64,000 nt of DNA from positions 22,513,689-22,577,688 of the forward strand of contig VZDJ01004378.1 of NCBI GenBank assembly GCA_008694505.1. The letters run 5' to 3'. Of this stretch, positions 53,601 to 64,000 are shown in pieces. A program made the position numbers and the translations under genes. How positions within the stretch are numbered: position 1 is the first letter of the stretch; every line of letters starts with the position of its first letter. Under the pieces are notes generated by a model, which saw nothing but the letters and a program-made list of their open reading frames with translations, ran no database searches and had not been told where the DNA came from. This stretch comes from Cyanoderma ruficeps (taxonomy: Eukaryota; Chordata; Aves; Passeriformes; Timaliidae).

Positions 53601-56600
53601 ATAAAAAAACAAAGAAAAAACCTTGAAAAAATAATAAAGAACAATGTTTCATTTTGTCAATTTAAAAATTAATTGTTTTGGTGTTTGCTTCACCATCAAT
53701 TGCTGCTTCAAAATTGTATGTCAAGAGTTAATGACCCTATATTTGTTTGAAAACTAATAGTGAAAAGGAAAAGCGAGCAAACTTCCAGACTCAAATGAGT
53801 TGCTTTTTGGGTAAAATAAAGACTCTTGCTAAATCCAAAGCAATATGTTTGTTTACATCCCTGAGGTTTCCCCAGGGTGAGGTGTTCTCAGACTGGGGCT
53901 GCTGCCAGTGGAGGGTTCTGACCCCACCAGGGGCCACTGGTCCCACAGTACAGCTTGAGACAGCCCCTGGGACTGAGAACAGTTGGCTGTTGAATGATGC
54001 TACCTCTCTGAGAAAAACTAGGCAGGAATCTTTGAATAACTGCTTTCTCTAAAAAAATTGATTAGTTGTCAAAGTTAATATTTTTACTGGATTTGTATGC
54101 TTGAAGAAAGAAAAATAAATCTGTAGTTTCTTTTCAAGGAAAATTCCTGAAAAGCTCAGTGATTAGGCAGGATGTGGGAGACCTAGATTACAATCCTCCT
54201 TAAGTTTTATTCTTTGCAGTCCAAAGAAGATTTAATTATTTATGGAAAGTCGGACAGTTCAAACTAATTAATTTGGATGACTGAATTACGACCAATCACC
54301 AAAGCCTGGATTTCATACAAGGCAATCTGCTAATTACGAGGGGGGGAAAATAGGGATTTAGTGCAGATCAGGAATTTTTTGAAATCTTTCCTTGCTCTTA
54401 TAAGAAGCAAACCCAATTCTAGTCTTCATCTGTCTGAAGTCCAGGCCTAAGTGGAACTATGCTGGACTAAACATCTATATCAGAGCTTTCAGTGTATTAC
54501 TAGAACAAAATATTTTAAAAGTGTCAAAAAATAGGATATAGTAGGGCAGAAAGAAGAACATTTTCAGGAAAGAGAGGATCATTAGTCATTTATTTCAAAA
54601 TTGCTTTGCTTCATACAAAGAGTTAGGTATACTTTTATGAGCTTTCAGCTGTTGAAAGAGTACATCTATTAGTGCAGCCAGAGTGTACTCTTATTTTTTT
54701 TTCCAGTACTTTTGTAACTTATTTCAGCTTAAATCGATACTTCCCTGGGAAAATAAATTATCTCCTTCTCCTATGAAAAGTTTATTTGAGCAGAGTAGAA
54801 AACAATATTTGTTTGTGTTTTGAATGCCCATGTGGGGATTCTAGGGATACAATTTATATATTGCATTTATTATACCTTCTTCTACCTAAAGACATACTAA
54901 GGATGGGGTGGGGGTGGTGGAGGTGTGGTGTTGGTGATGAAGAGAGGCAGGGAGATAGAAGAAGGGAAAAAACCAAAGAGCTTAATATATTGAAATATGT
55001 GGAAAAATGCTGAAAAGCACATTAAAAATATCAATAACCATCACAATTTCAGGTTAGTCTCAGAAAACATAGTAATAGCAGATGACCCAGGACTATCATG
55101 GGAGAGAAAACTTTGGGTACAGTAGCTGTTGCTATAAAAGTCCTTTAAATAAGACCTTCTTTTATGGCCCTGGGATCACAGTAGTGAAGTTTAAAATAAT
55201 AGTAGAAAAATAATTTTTGCTTTATTTTTGTAAGAAATAGCTTGCAAAACCAGAATTAAATGAGAATTAAATGTACAGAGAAAGGGTGGCACTACAGACC
55301 TTGTTAGGCAAGCCTAAAGAGCACAGGAGCAGTCCAAACAACTCATGTGCGTGTATGACAGTCCAGGAGAAGAGAAGGAAGTACATTCTTCCATGCCACT
55401 TAGATAACAGTGGACATGTTCAGCTGCACACTGATCGTCTTTCCTGGCTGATCTTACAAGCTTACCACAAAAATGCTGGGTAAATAACTGCAACTTTAGA
55501 TTTTCACTCAGCATAGAAAGCAGGCAGGCATTTGATTGGAATTCTTCAGTCAGTCTTCGCTGCTGTGATAAATGAAATATGAGTAAAGTCAAAGCACTGA
55601 AACACATCATTGTTCATGAGAATTTACCAGTGAAGAAGAAAATTTTGATTCAATGGAAAGCAACCTAGCATGAAACAGCCTGTGTAGGCAACACAGCCAT
55701 AAACTGTCCTGCTTTGACTTGGTAGTCTTGGCCAAGGAAAAAAAAATTGACACATTGAGAGACAACATTTTGTCTTTACTCTTTTTACACTGTGCCTACA
55801 AGGTACACTGTGTGTTGCTAATTTCTTGTTGGCTGGTTATTTTATCACCATGCATTGGCCTGATGAATTCTATTCAGAACCCAGATTGCTTTAATTTGTT
55901 TAATATGCCCTGCTGTATTTGTATTGAAAGAACTAGTGTTTACATAACCAATATCATGACACCAGAAGTGACAACAGTACTCTTCAATTTTCTTTTAGTG
56001 TAAGGTTTCTACATCACATCGCATCTATATGCTTTTAACTTAATCACCTTAATTTTATTGCTTCTATCATGCAACTCTTCAAAAAGGCACGGAGGCCAGC
56101 ATTCTCTGATCACTCATGCCTTGTCTCCCTCTGGTTTTCTGTTAACATTTTTTTTACCCTTTAACTGAAGTGAACTAATGTAATCTGAAAAATAATGTAT
56201 GGATTTTAGTTGCAAAAGAGGAGATGTTAATTCTGTTGTTCACATTCAGAGTCCACATTACAGAAGGAGTCTGAGTGACCAAAATTTTTGTGTTTGTGTG
56301 CCAAAAAAAAACCATTTGAAGCTTGATAATAAATGTGAATATTTCTAGAAAATCTCATGAGAAATTAGATTCTGCTGTTCTGACGTTCATCAGTTATTTC
56401 CTTTGGTTTTGAAACCAAACCGGGTGGAGGAGGTGCACTATATGCTCATCAGCACAAAGACCTATGTTTCTGTCAATCAAAGCAATGATGGGATAAACAG
56501 CTGCTGTCACTTTGGTCTACCAAACCTGACAATTAGAAAGTTCTTACATCAGCATCTGAATTTTTTTATTATTACTCATGTGAAATGTAGCAGATTATAT

Positions 56601-57780
56601 AAGTCACCCACAATTTGTCATATAGAAACTACTTTCTGTAAGTATCTTTAAGGGTTAAAGGCACTTTAACACTTTTTTGAAGGTAAGCAATATAAGGAGC
56701 TTTAGGGCTTTCTTCTCATCAGGAAAGCAAATTGCCCCAAAGATGTTAATATCTAAACAGTTTTCCTATCAATAAAAGGGGGAATTTTGGTGCTGTTAGT
56801 GTTGGTGATAAGACAAAGAAGTCATTCAACACAGGATTTTTGGAAGAGTAGAAGTCTGATATAGGTCCTGCTATTTCTCCATTACTCAAAGTTGTGGGAT
56901 GATTGCCTTCTATTTACCATATAGGGATCTCAGTTTACTCTCTTTGGTGTATAGTATGCGCTTCAAGAGAGTTAGGTTTATTTTGGAGAACAGACAAAGG
57001 AAATTCCTTTGTGAGCCAATCCAAGACCATTGAGAAACTAGTCTGCTGTTTCAGGGAAGTACTCTGCTTTTCAGTTCTTATATCAATTATCAGAATTTCA
57101 CTGCTGTGGCCCTTGTACAAAGTACAAGATAATGTTAATTTTTTATCACTCCTTTCCTTCTGTTTCCATGCTGGAAAAGGCTGATTCCTGGTCCAGAAAA
57201 ATGCAAAAGGATGCTTTAAATAGGCAGAACCGTATTTTTGCTGTGCCAGCTGCTAGGTGTGGTTGCTGCCACTCTTCTCAGGTAATTTGAACCACCTTGG
57301 AGACCATATTATGCTGAGATCTTTGTTTCTGCTTCCCTGAATTTTGTTGAGCAACCCACATTTCTTTGATCTTTTTGTGTTGTTTGTTTGTTAAACTTGT
57401 TTGAAACCCTGAAGATCTCTTCTTTTACACAACTCCTTTTTAATAATTTTCTAAGCAAAGGTGGTTTGGGTGTTTTATGTGAAATAGAAAATTTGCCTTT
57501 CTACATTTTTGTTTAGATTTACCAGGGTTATCAGAAGTATGATAAAGTAAATTGCTTGTGCCTCAATCTACATTCCTTGTGAAAGCATATTTCTTTTCTG
57601 TTTAGAAAACAGTCAGATATGATCTTCACAATCTATGGTGTTTTCTCAGGAAATCATAGTTAGTGCAATCATGCCACATCCCCTCTTTCTCAGCATTTTC
57701 TTGTGTCTGAATGAATGGAAAAAACATTTCTTCCAGAAAAGGGAGTAGTTTTCAAGTGGAAGTAATGCATAAAGCTGGAA

Positions 57781-57800
57781 TTTTTTCTTTTTTTTTTTTN

Positions 57801-57838
<38 letters not shown>
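57781..57838. repeat. Long poly(T) tract containing an N
   Basis: Nearly 60 bases are all T except one C at 57787 and an N at 57800. On the minus strand this would be a poly(A) tail following sequence from about 57839 upward, but no AATAAA-like signal lies just before it on that strand. The N and exceptional length suggest assembly or sequencing uncertainty. Lysine-rich open frames across it on the minus strand are artefacts. Confidence 0.9.
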
Positions 57839-57839
<1 letters not shown>

Positions 57840-59299
57840 TTCCATAAAGGCCATGTCCAGCATAGGTAGGACCAATAATGGTATGAAAAATCTTTTCCAA
57901 AGAGATTCATCGGGGTATGTAAAGGATTGGTGTTGAAAGGATGTCTTAGTGGGACATTACAAGTTTTCCTAAATGGCATTAAAAAAAACCCCAACAAACC
58001 AGAATGAATGAGATGATAAGCAACACAGCTAATTGAGCCTATTTTGCTGAATTTGGCTGAAAATTACATGGCATTTTCCACCTGAGGATAAAAAGCTGAG
58101 CAGAGAGACCCAGTTTGTTTTTAGAAGTCTTGATTTGAAAGGAACTAATCTCAAAAACACCCCAAAAGCTATTTTACATAACAAAAGAATGAGGCTGGGA
58201 CTTTCATTGGCATCTGCAATTTTCAGGATTACTTATCATTTTTCTAGTAATACACAGCTTTGGACTTCCAGATGTGTGTAGTTTATTTTCATTACATCTA
58301 ATTGTTTTGCTGTGGGTTTTTTTTTTCATCTCATGACTTTCCTTACTTTATCAGATGCATCTGAGGGTGCACAGTCTGCAGTGCCTGTGAGCAGGCAGGA
58401 ATAATCTCTCCAGGGGAAGTGAACTCTTGTAAATGGCCATGACCTCTCTGCTCAAAGAAAGGAATGGATTGGGCAGAGCGCGGAGGAACATTTTGACGCA
58501 CACATGCAAAATGGTTGAATTTAACTGTACAGGCACTTCAAAAGTGCTCTTTAGAAAAGGGTGCTGTTTTATTCATTTATGAGAAAAGTGAACATTTATA
58601 ACTGAAGGTTTAAGGTGGGGTTGGTTTTCTACTTCTTGTAATTACCATTTGAATACAGAAGTGCTATTAGTTTCTCTGAGCTGTGCCATGCAAGCCCAGG
58701 CTGTGGTCTGACAAATATAGCCTCTTAATGGTTTGATATTGAAATCAGGGGATTTACTCACCAAAATAGCAATTTATATTCTGTGTGGTTGCTACAGTAG
58801 TTGCTGCATTTAAATTATTTATGCAAAGAGTTCTGTTCTCGTCTTTATTACAAATCACACAGACCACATGCTCTGCAAGGGTAGAGTTTCCCTCTGAAAT
58901 TCTGCACTGCTTCAGGAGTGTATCTTTATCTTGTCAGTGGCTGTGTACTGTGATGAAGACGAATTGAGATCACACAGCACTGCACCTTTCATTGACACTG
59001 GAAACAGACTCAGCTTTGTGTGGAGATAGGCGAATCTACCAGCAGCAGAGAATTCCCCCAAGATCAGTCATTAGCACTTCTTGTAGACCATAGAACAGAA
59101 TTCTTCAGGGGATGAAATCAAGTTTGGAGAGTGATGTGTGCCTGTCAATACAAATCTGCTTTTAAGAGGAAGAGAAGAGGAATCCTTGTAGTTTCCCATG
59201 AAAAAAAGAAAACAACAACACTGACACTATTCAAGAACAAGTTGAATAGAATTGATGTTTGTGGAAGTAAGCAAATAACAAACAGACTCTCCATTTTCC

Positions 59300-60119
59300 A
59301 GGACGGTTGATTTGGCATGCTAAATTCTTCAAGAGGAGAAAATTCACTGCCATCTGTAGATCAGCCACTCCAGCACTCTCATACACAGTGTTCACATGGA
59401 AAGTCCCAGGCTATAGGGTCAGAAAATTCCTTCAGGGTTTGGCCCATATCCTCCCATTATCCACACCACTCAGGATTTTCCATGCCTGGGTCTACTCCTA
59501 GGTCAGGGGTCTCATCAGCTCCTCTGGACATCTCAGCCCTCACTCTAGACATGCTGCAGACCATATAGAGGGAGCTCACCAGATAAAATATCAGGAAGGT
59601 GGTATCTTTAACATTCAGGAGACACTGAACATTCCCCAAAAGTGATGTAACAGATTTAAAGGAGAAGGAAAGGAAAGGCAGAAAAGCCTCATCCCCTGCT
59701 CCTCCTCTAACAAACTGGGTGCAATTACTAATAAACCCCCAAAATAGGCTACTGGAACTGGGATGCAGTTGGACAAAAAAACTACAAACCATACATACCT
59801 GGAACAAACTCCAGTACCTTTGTAAACTCCCTATAAATCATTATTGCAAAGCCCAGCAAAATAGCTGTTCTAATCCGGGCCCCTCTACTGTAAAAACTAT
59901 GTGTTAGGCATAACACTGGATCTATTTCTGGATAAGAAAATAAACCTAGGGACCAGAAAGGTATTAAAACCTCAGCAAAGCCTAGGGACCAGAGACATAC
60001 GAAGCCCTCCACCCAGAGAGATATTATGAATTCAAGCAGCAACATGGCTACTAACTTTTTATTCCAATAGAGTAAGTACAACCAAAATGCAATCAGTGCA
60101 GTTTTTCCCACTTTCTTGA
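59300..60119 (-). mobile_element. Decayed internal region of an endogenous retrovirus
   Basis: Going leftward from the primer-binding site, the minus strand holds a leader and partial internal region of about 0.8 kb. Two overlapping open segments, 60138-59782 (118 codons, beginning on TTG inside the primer-binding site) and 59807-59457 (116 codons), are in different frames and have no intact gag, pol or env signature that I can identify. A 12-base block CCTAGGGACCAG occurs twice within 40 bases (near 59945 and 59983). The left boundary is approximate: sequence character becomes ordinary around 59300, and no second LTR follows. It is non-functional by inspection. Confidence 0.6.
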
Positions 60120-60137
60120 GCCACACACTAGACGCCA
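60120..60137 (-). other. Retroviral primer-binding site, tRNA-Lys type
   Basis: The minus strand reads TGGCGTCTAGTGTGTGGC, eleven bases inside the LTR's CA end. It begins with the TGG that pairs with a tRNA CCA end. It resembles the primer-binding site complementary to tRNA-Lys(1,2) at most positions, with differences mainly at bases prone to C-to-T decay. This anchors the element as a retrovirus-like provirus reading toward lower coordinates. Confidence 0.7.
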
Positions 60138-60148
60138 AAATATGTATT

Positions 60149-60603
60149 TGTCCTGGTTTAAGGTGAATTTTGGGAGGAGACCTCCAATAGGGGTCCCTCT
60201 AGAAAGCAGGTTCAAAGAGCCCTTCTCCCAACTGATTTGGGAAAAGATCTCCCTCGAGAAAAGTGGAAAAAACTGTTTATTTAAAAAACAAAATATTCAC
60301 AAGCATAGAAAATTAATAATATTAAAAAATAAAACCTCTTGCTGTTCTGAAGAGATGGCAAATTCAGAAAGCCCTTCTTGTTGGAGGTAGCCCAGCTCGC
60401 TCTGTCTCCTAGATAAGCTGAGATAGCAGCCAAGCCTGGATAGAGCTGTCAGGTGTGATTGCCTTGGCAATCTCACAGTTGAGCTGATCACTCTACAGGG
60501 GTGTTTGCACCACCAAGGTTGAGGCCGTCCTTCATAGGGTGACTCACTTGGGAAGGTCACTGCCCCCAGATGATCTCATCAGAAGCCTGGGCGGTCGGCG
60601 ACA
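60149..60603 (-). mobile_element. 5' LTR of a truncated minus-strand endogenous retrovirus
   Basis: On the minus strand this about 455-bp element begins TGTCGCC and ends CCAGGACA, giving TG...CA ends. The poly(A) signal AATAAA is read on the minus strand from 60281 to 60276, about 130 bases before the LTR end, so it is oriented like the element. The U3-like part (60350-60600) is GC-richer and the middle is A/T-rich. A primer-binding site follows at 60137-60120, so this is the 5' LTR rather than a solo LTR. The exact right end could be 60603 or 60605 because of a CACA repeat. Flanking target duplication cannot be tested because the other end of the provirus is missing. Confidence 0.8.
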
Positions 60604-63600
60604 CATATCCACTTACAATTTTGCTTATTTCAAAAAAGCCTTAAATGCAATTCTTCCTGGTTAAATTGCACCAGTCATGCATAAATAAGAATTTCTCCCA
60701 CAAAAGTACAGCTTCTTTATATATTTTTTCACACCTTGTGTGCTAAGCTCTTCAGTTAGTCATAATTTGCATTATTTTTAGGTTAATTTTTTTTAGATCG
60801 AATCTAAGCAAAATATTGACCTACATGATTGGTCTGATTTTTCATGCATGATCTGACATAAAATTAGCTTTAATACATCACTAACTTGAAATTACTCCTT
60901 AAATTTGCATAGGTTGATGGCTGTCTGTCACGTCTTTTGTCCTGTCTCTTTGAAAATGTTTTTTGCCTCTTTACTTAGAAAAATGTATCGTCTTCCTTAA
61001 AAAAAACAAAGGCATAAATTCTTGTTTTCTTTCTGTGGGACCTATTTTAAAATACAAGCATCATAATAATAAGGCTCGGAATAAATGTTTCTGTCCAAGC
61101 CTATGTTGCCAAATCTCTGCTCTGGTCTGCTTCTCTCCAGCTGTGTCCCACTCCAAAGAGCATGTAAGCCTTGGGTGAGCACAAGTGAATTTCTGCTCAG
61201 TTGTAACTGCTCCCAGTTTGGTATCCGCTGCTCTGCTACTGTTCCTGATAGGACAGATCTAGTTACATTGCTAAGTTTATCCGAGTCCTGGGAATCTCTT
61301 TCCATGATGATTTCTTTTTCCTTCATTTTATTTCCCTCATCTTATAAAAGTTTCATCTGTGTGACTAGAATACCAAGATGTAATAGTCTCTGTTGGTGAG
61401 GCATTACTACCAGCCTCTGGACAAAAAAAAAAAAGGGGGGGATCTGTGGCTCAACAGTAAGTGTGATCAGAGAGGCTACAAAAATCTAACGACACTCAAA
61501 ACAGGGGACTTCTGCTACCCACTTGTAGCACATACAAATATATAGTGCTTGTGAAAACTATTTCTTGACACTTCAAGTGGTTGCTTCTTAAAATGGATAA
61601 TTGCAGAGAATGGCACCAGAGGCTATCTTTGCTTAGTCTGAAGTAATTCACCAGAAAGCTCATTCAAATCACAGCTATAACTAAACACCACGCTAAAGTT
61701 CTACACACCTAAAGGACAGCAAGTGACACAAGCAGAAAATATGCTATAAAATGAAATTTCAGTTAAAAGAGGGGTCTAATAAAAAACAATAAACCCCATG
61801 TGTATATCAAGTAAAGTCTTCAGAAGTTTGAGAAAATTTTGTAAAAGAAAATAACAACTGTTTATGGAAACAACTATTGTATTTCTGGATGTAAGCCACT
61901 TACTGCTCGCCCTTTGGTATACAGGATTTGCCAGACCAGAAAGAAAAGGAGTCCAAAATTTTCTGGGCTCTTGAGTCAGGGGAATGTCCCAAAGGGACTG
62001 TTCTGGCTGGTGCAAGAAAGAATAGATCAAATCAGATGCAACTTAAAGGAAAAACAGGATCCTGAAATAGTCAAGAGGCAAGACAAAGTTTGGGGGTTTT
62101 TCTTTGTTTCTTTTTTTGTATTCTCTTTGCCAGAATTTTGGAAGGCTGGCCAAGAAAAATTGAAGTGTTGCCAAGAAGTGAAAGAGCCAAAGAGGAAGCT
62201 AAAATTTAGGCAGATCTCTTGTGACACTTTTATATTCTTGGCCTTAGGGGAAAGCCTAGCTGGTGGAAGCCAAAAGGAGAGCTGTCATGGATTTCCTGAG
62301 AGCACGGCTTGCATACCTTGTCCAGTTCTAAACAAGTTTTATAAATACGCATGCCAAACTGTGTCCTTGGGCACAGGGACAAAACCTCCTCTTAGCACGG
62401 CTTGAATTCATGTCCTCAGAGTGGAAAGGTTAGACCACTAATAGCTGGTGTCAAAGAGTACCTTCAACCCTTCAGTTGCCAAAGGAAACAAGATATAATA
62501 ATCAGTGACTCCAGTCACATTTTAAGCAATATTTACCATTCATGTAATAATACAATTTTGAGACAAGAATGAGCACCATTTCTATCTTCTCTGCAAAATG
62601 AACTGCAAGGAATTCCTTCTCAAGTATGAACAAGCATCTTGCAGTTTATACAAACAGGGATGTTACTCTTATTTTGTGTGTATGTACTGCTGTTTTACAA
62701 TTCACCACAATTCACAGAGATACTTCATTATTCTTTCACATCCATTCTTCTTCCAGAAAGGAGAAATAAGCCTTAATTAGGCTTCTTTTCTCATGACCAG
62801 ATTTTTGACTCCTTATTCACCCATCAAATTCCATAATGATGTGAGCAATCTCAAAGAGTACAAAAGAACTTATTATGCAAATTGAGTTTCTTATTCACTG
62901 CTTTAAAGAATTTAAGGTTTAGCAGCTGGAGTTCTGCATGGTGCCAGTCAAACTGCTGGAATGTCCACTATGATGGAGTTGTTGATCTTGCTCAAGTACA
63001 CTGAATAATTGTCATCTGAAGAAAGAGGATGCACAGAGCTACATTTAATGGTACCTAAAAGCAGAAGAACAATTTTAATGCCAGTGGGGTTTAAACAACT
63101 TTTGGTAATTTACTGGATTTGATTAAGGATATTTTTTCAGTTATGAGAAGAAAATGGATATTAAATTGTCAATCCTAGTGAGAAATTATTATGTAATAAT
63201 GTTTTATTCTAATAACATTGTTTAAAATAAATAGCTTATTCCTATAGTCACTGACTTAAGACAAACTCTAACATGTAAGTGTGGTTTTATTTATTTAAAT
63301 ACTACTGCAGCCTGCTTTGTGGGAAGTATTAGGAAAATATTTTTTCATTGTTTATGAATACTCAGTGTATGTCCATAAGTAATCCAAAGGAGACATTTAC
63401 TATTGTTTCAAGGGAACAAACACATGTGGTAAGTTTTTCAAACCCTGAAATATGACATCATTACTTTTTAAAACAATAAGGATATGTAAATATATATGTT
63501 AGCAGACATTATTGGTTTATTGTCTCAGAAATGTATATGTCTGGGATTACCTGTCCAGATCAGAATCTTCATGCTTTGTCAAATTTTCTTCTTAAAAGAA

Positions 63601-64000
63601 ACAACTTTTTAAAATAGAAAAAACCCTTTTTGTTATGAATCACCAAGAAATAAATTTGGTAGGACTTGTTTTGATTTAGCCATATGACAATATTTAGAAG
63701 ATATTTTAATCACAGAATTTTGTTACTTGTTTCACCACCTGTGACAGGTTATGAACCTATAAGGGAGAGAAGTGGGTTAGTTAATGCTAAGTGTGTCTAT
63801 ACAAGTGTGTCTGAAGGTCTTAATTCAAGTCATGTCAACAACTTCATTTTTCCCTGATATTTTGCTTCAAATTTGTTGTCTGTACAGAGGTGATACTACT
63901 TTGTCTATATTATAAGAGACATGAAGCTTCATTAAAGCTTGATAACATAAGAAATTATCTACTCCTGAATAATTCCACATGAGAATCCTTTTGCAAAGTT
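60604..64000. other. Intergenic, no gene recognised
   Basis: This is AT-rich DNA with no supported gene. The longest + strand frame in the window (61914-62405, 163 codons) is here. It is Lys-rich, includes a Phe-rich run encoded by a T tract, and matches no domain I recognise. An 11-base block AGCACGGCTTG occurs twice inside it (62301 and 62394). Treat it as unassigned. Confidence 0.55.

Larger units (their letters stand above)
41913..59299. other. Long gene-poor intergenic stretch
   Basis: No gene is supported over about 17 kb. Contents are a 13-bp tandem duplication at 43487-43510, a (CA)n tract next to an N at 47626, a 15-T run at 47193-47207 and a short GC-richer patch at about 53870-54000. 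There is also a long T tract at 57781-57838. A minus-strand open frame at 42556-43044 (162 codons) and others are unassigned and probably chance. A desert of this kind next to a TMTC2-like 3' end agrees with the gene-poor flank known for that locus in mammals. Confidence 0.55.

Noticed and set aside
57646..57997. Three overlapping Lys-rich ORFs
   Set aside because: They are products of reading the poly(T) tract on the opposite strand, with an X at the N.
1..64000. CRISPR arrays, tRNA/rRNA genes, CpG-island promoters
   Set aside because: No regularly spaced repeats, cloverleaf-like blocks or CpG-dense segments were seen. The genome is vertebrate.

Overview
This is vertebrate, almost certainly avian, nuclear DNA, possibly from a songbird. 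It is AT-rich. It has intron-split coding exons, a CR1-type LINE tail, avian-style LTR elements and single-base assembly ambiguities (N at 30319, 47626 and 57800). No prokaryotic gene, operon, CRISPR array, tRNA or rRNA was seen. The species call is inference from the repeats.

One protein-coding gene is supported. Its last three coding exons lie on the + strand at 583-697, 7718-7781 and 27594-27773. They join in frame into about 119 residues of tetratricopeptide-repeat sequence ending in a stop codon. The sequence best fits the C-terminus of a TMTC-family protein (ER O-mannosyltransferase with TPRs), most likely TMTC2. That symbol rests on recall of the C-terminal tail and on the gene-poor flank, not on an alignment. 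The two introns are about 7.0 kb and 19.8 kb. The second holds a CR1 fragment and an unassigned, possibly protein-derived antisense stretch. The 3' UTR appears to run about 2.7 kb to an AATAAA at 30470, with a possible proximal signal at 28171 and an AU-rich element at 29349.

Mobile elements cluster just past the gene. A solo LTR (30657-31165) has a perfect 6-bp target-site duplication. A second, ERVL-like solo LTR (32723-33336) lies about 1.6 kb further on. From 33.3 kb to about 59.3 kb I find no convincing gene, only simple repeats and a pair of about 115-bp direct repeats 2.2 kb apart (39551 and 41798). At 59300-60603 there is a minus-strand endogenous retrovirus remnant: an LTR, a lysine-tRNA-type primer-binding site and about 0.8 kb of decayed internal sequence, with the distal part and second LTR missing. 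The rest to 64000 is apparently non-coding.

I found no convincing new biological system. The items most worth a second look are the antisense coding-like stretch at 22.4-24.0 kb, the local repeat pair, the truncated provirus, and the two LTRs next to the gene's 3' end.
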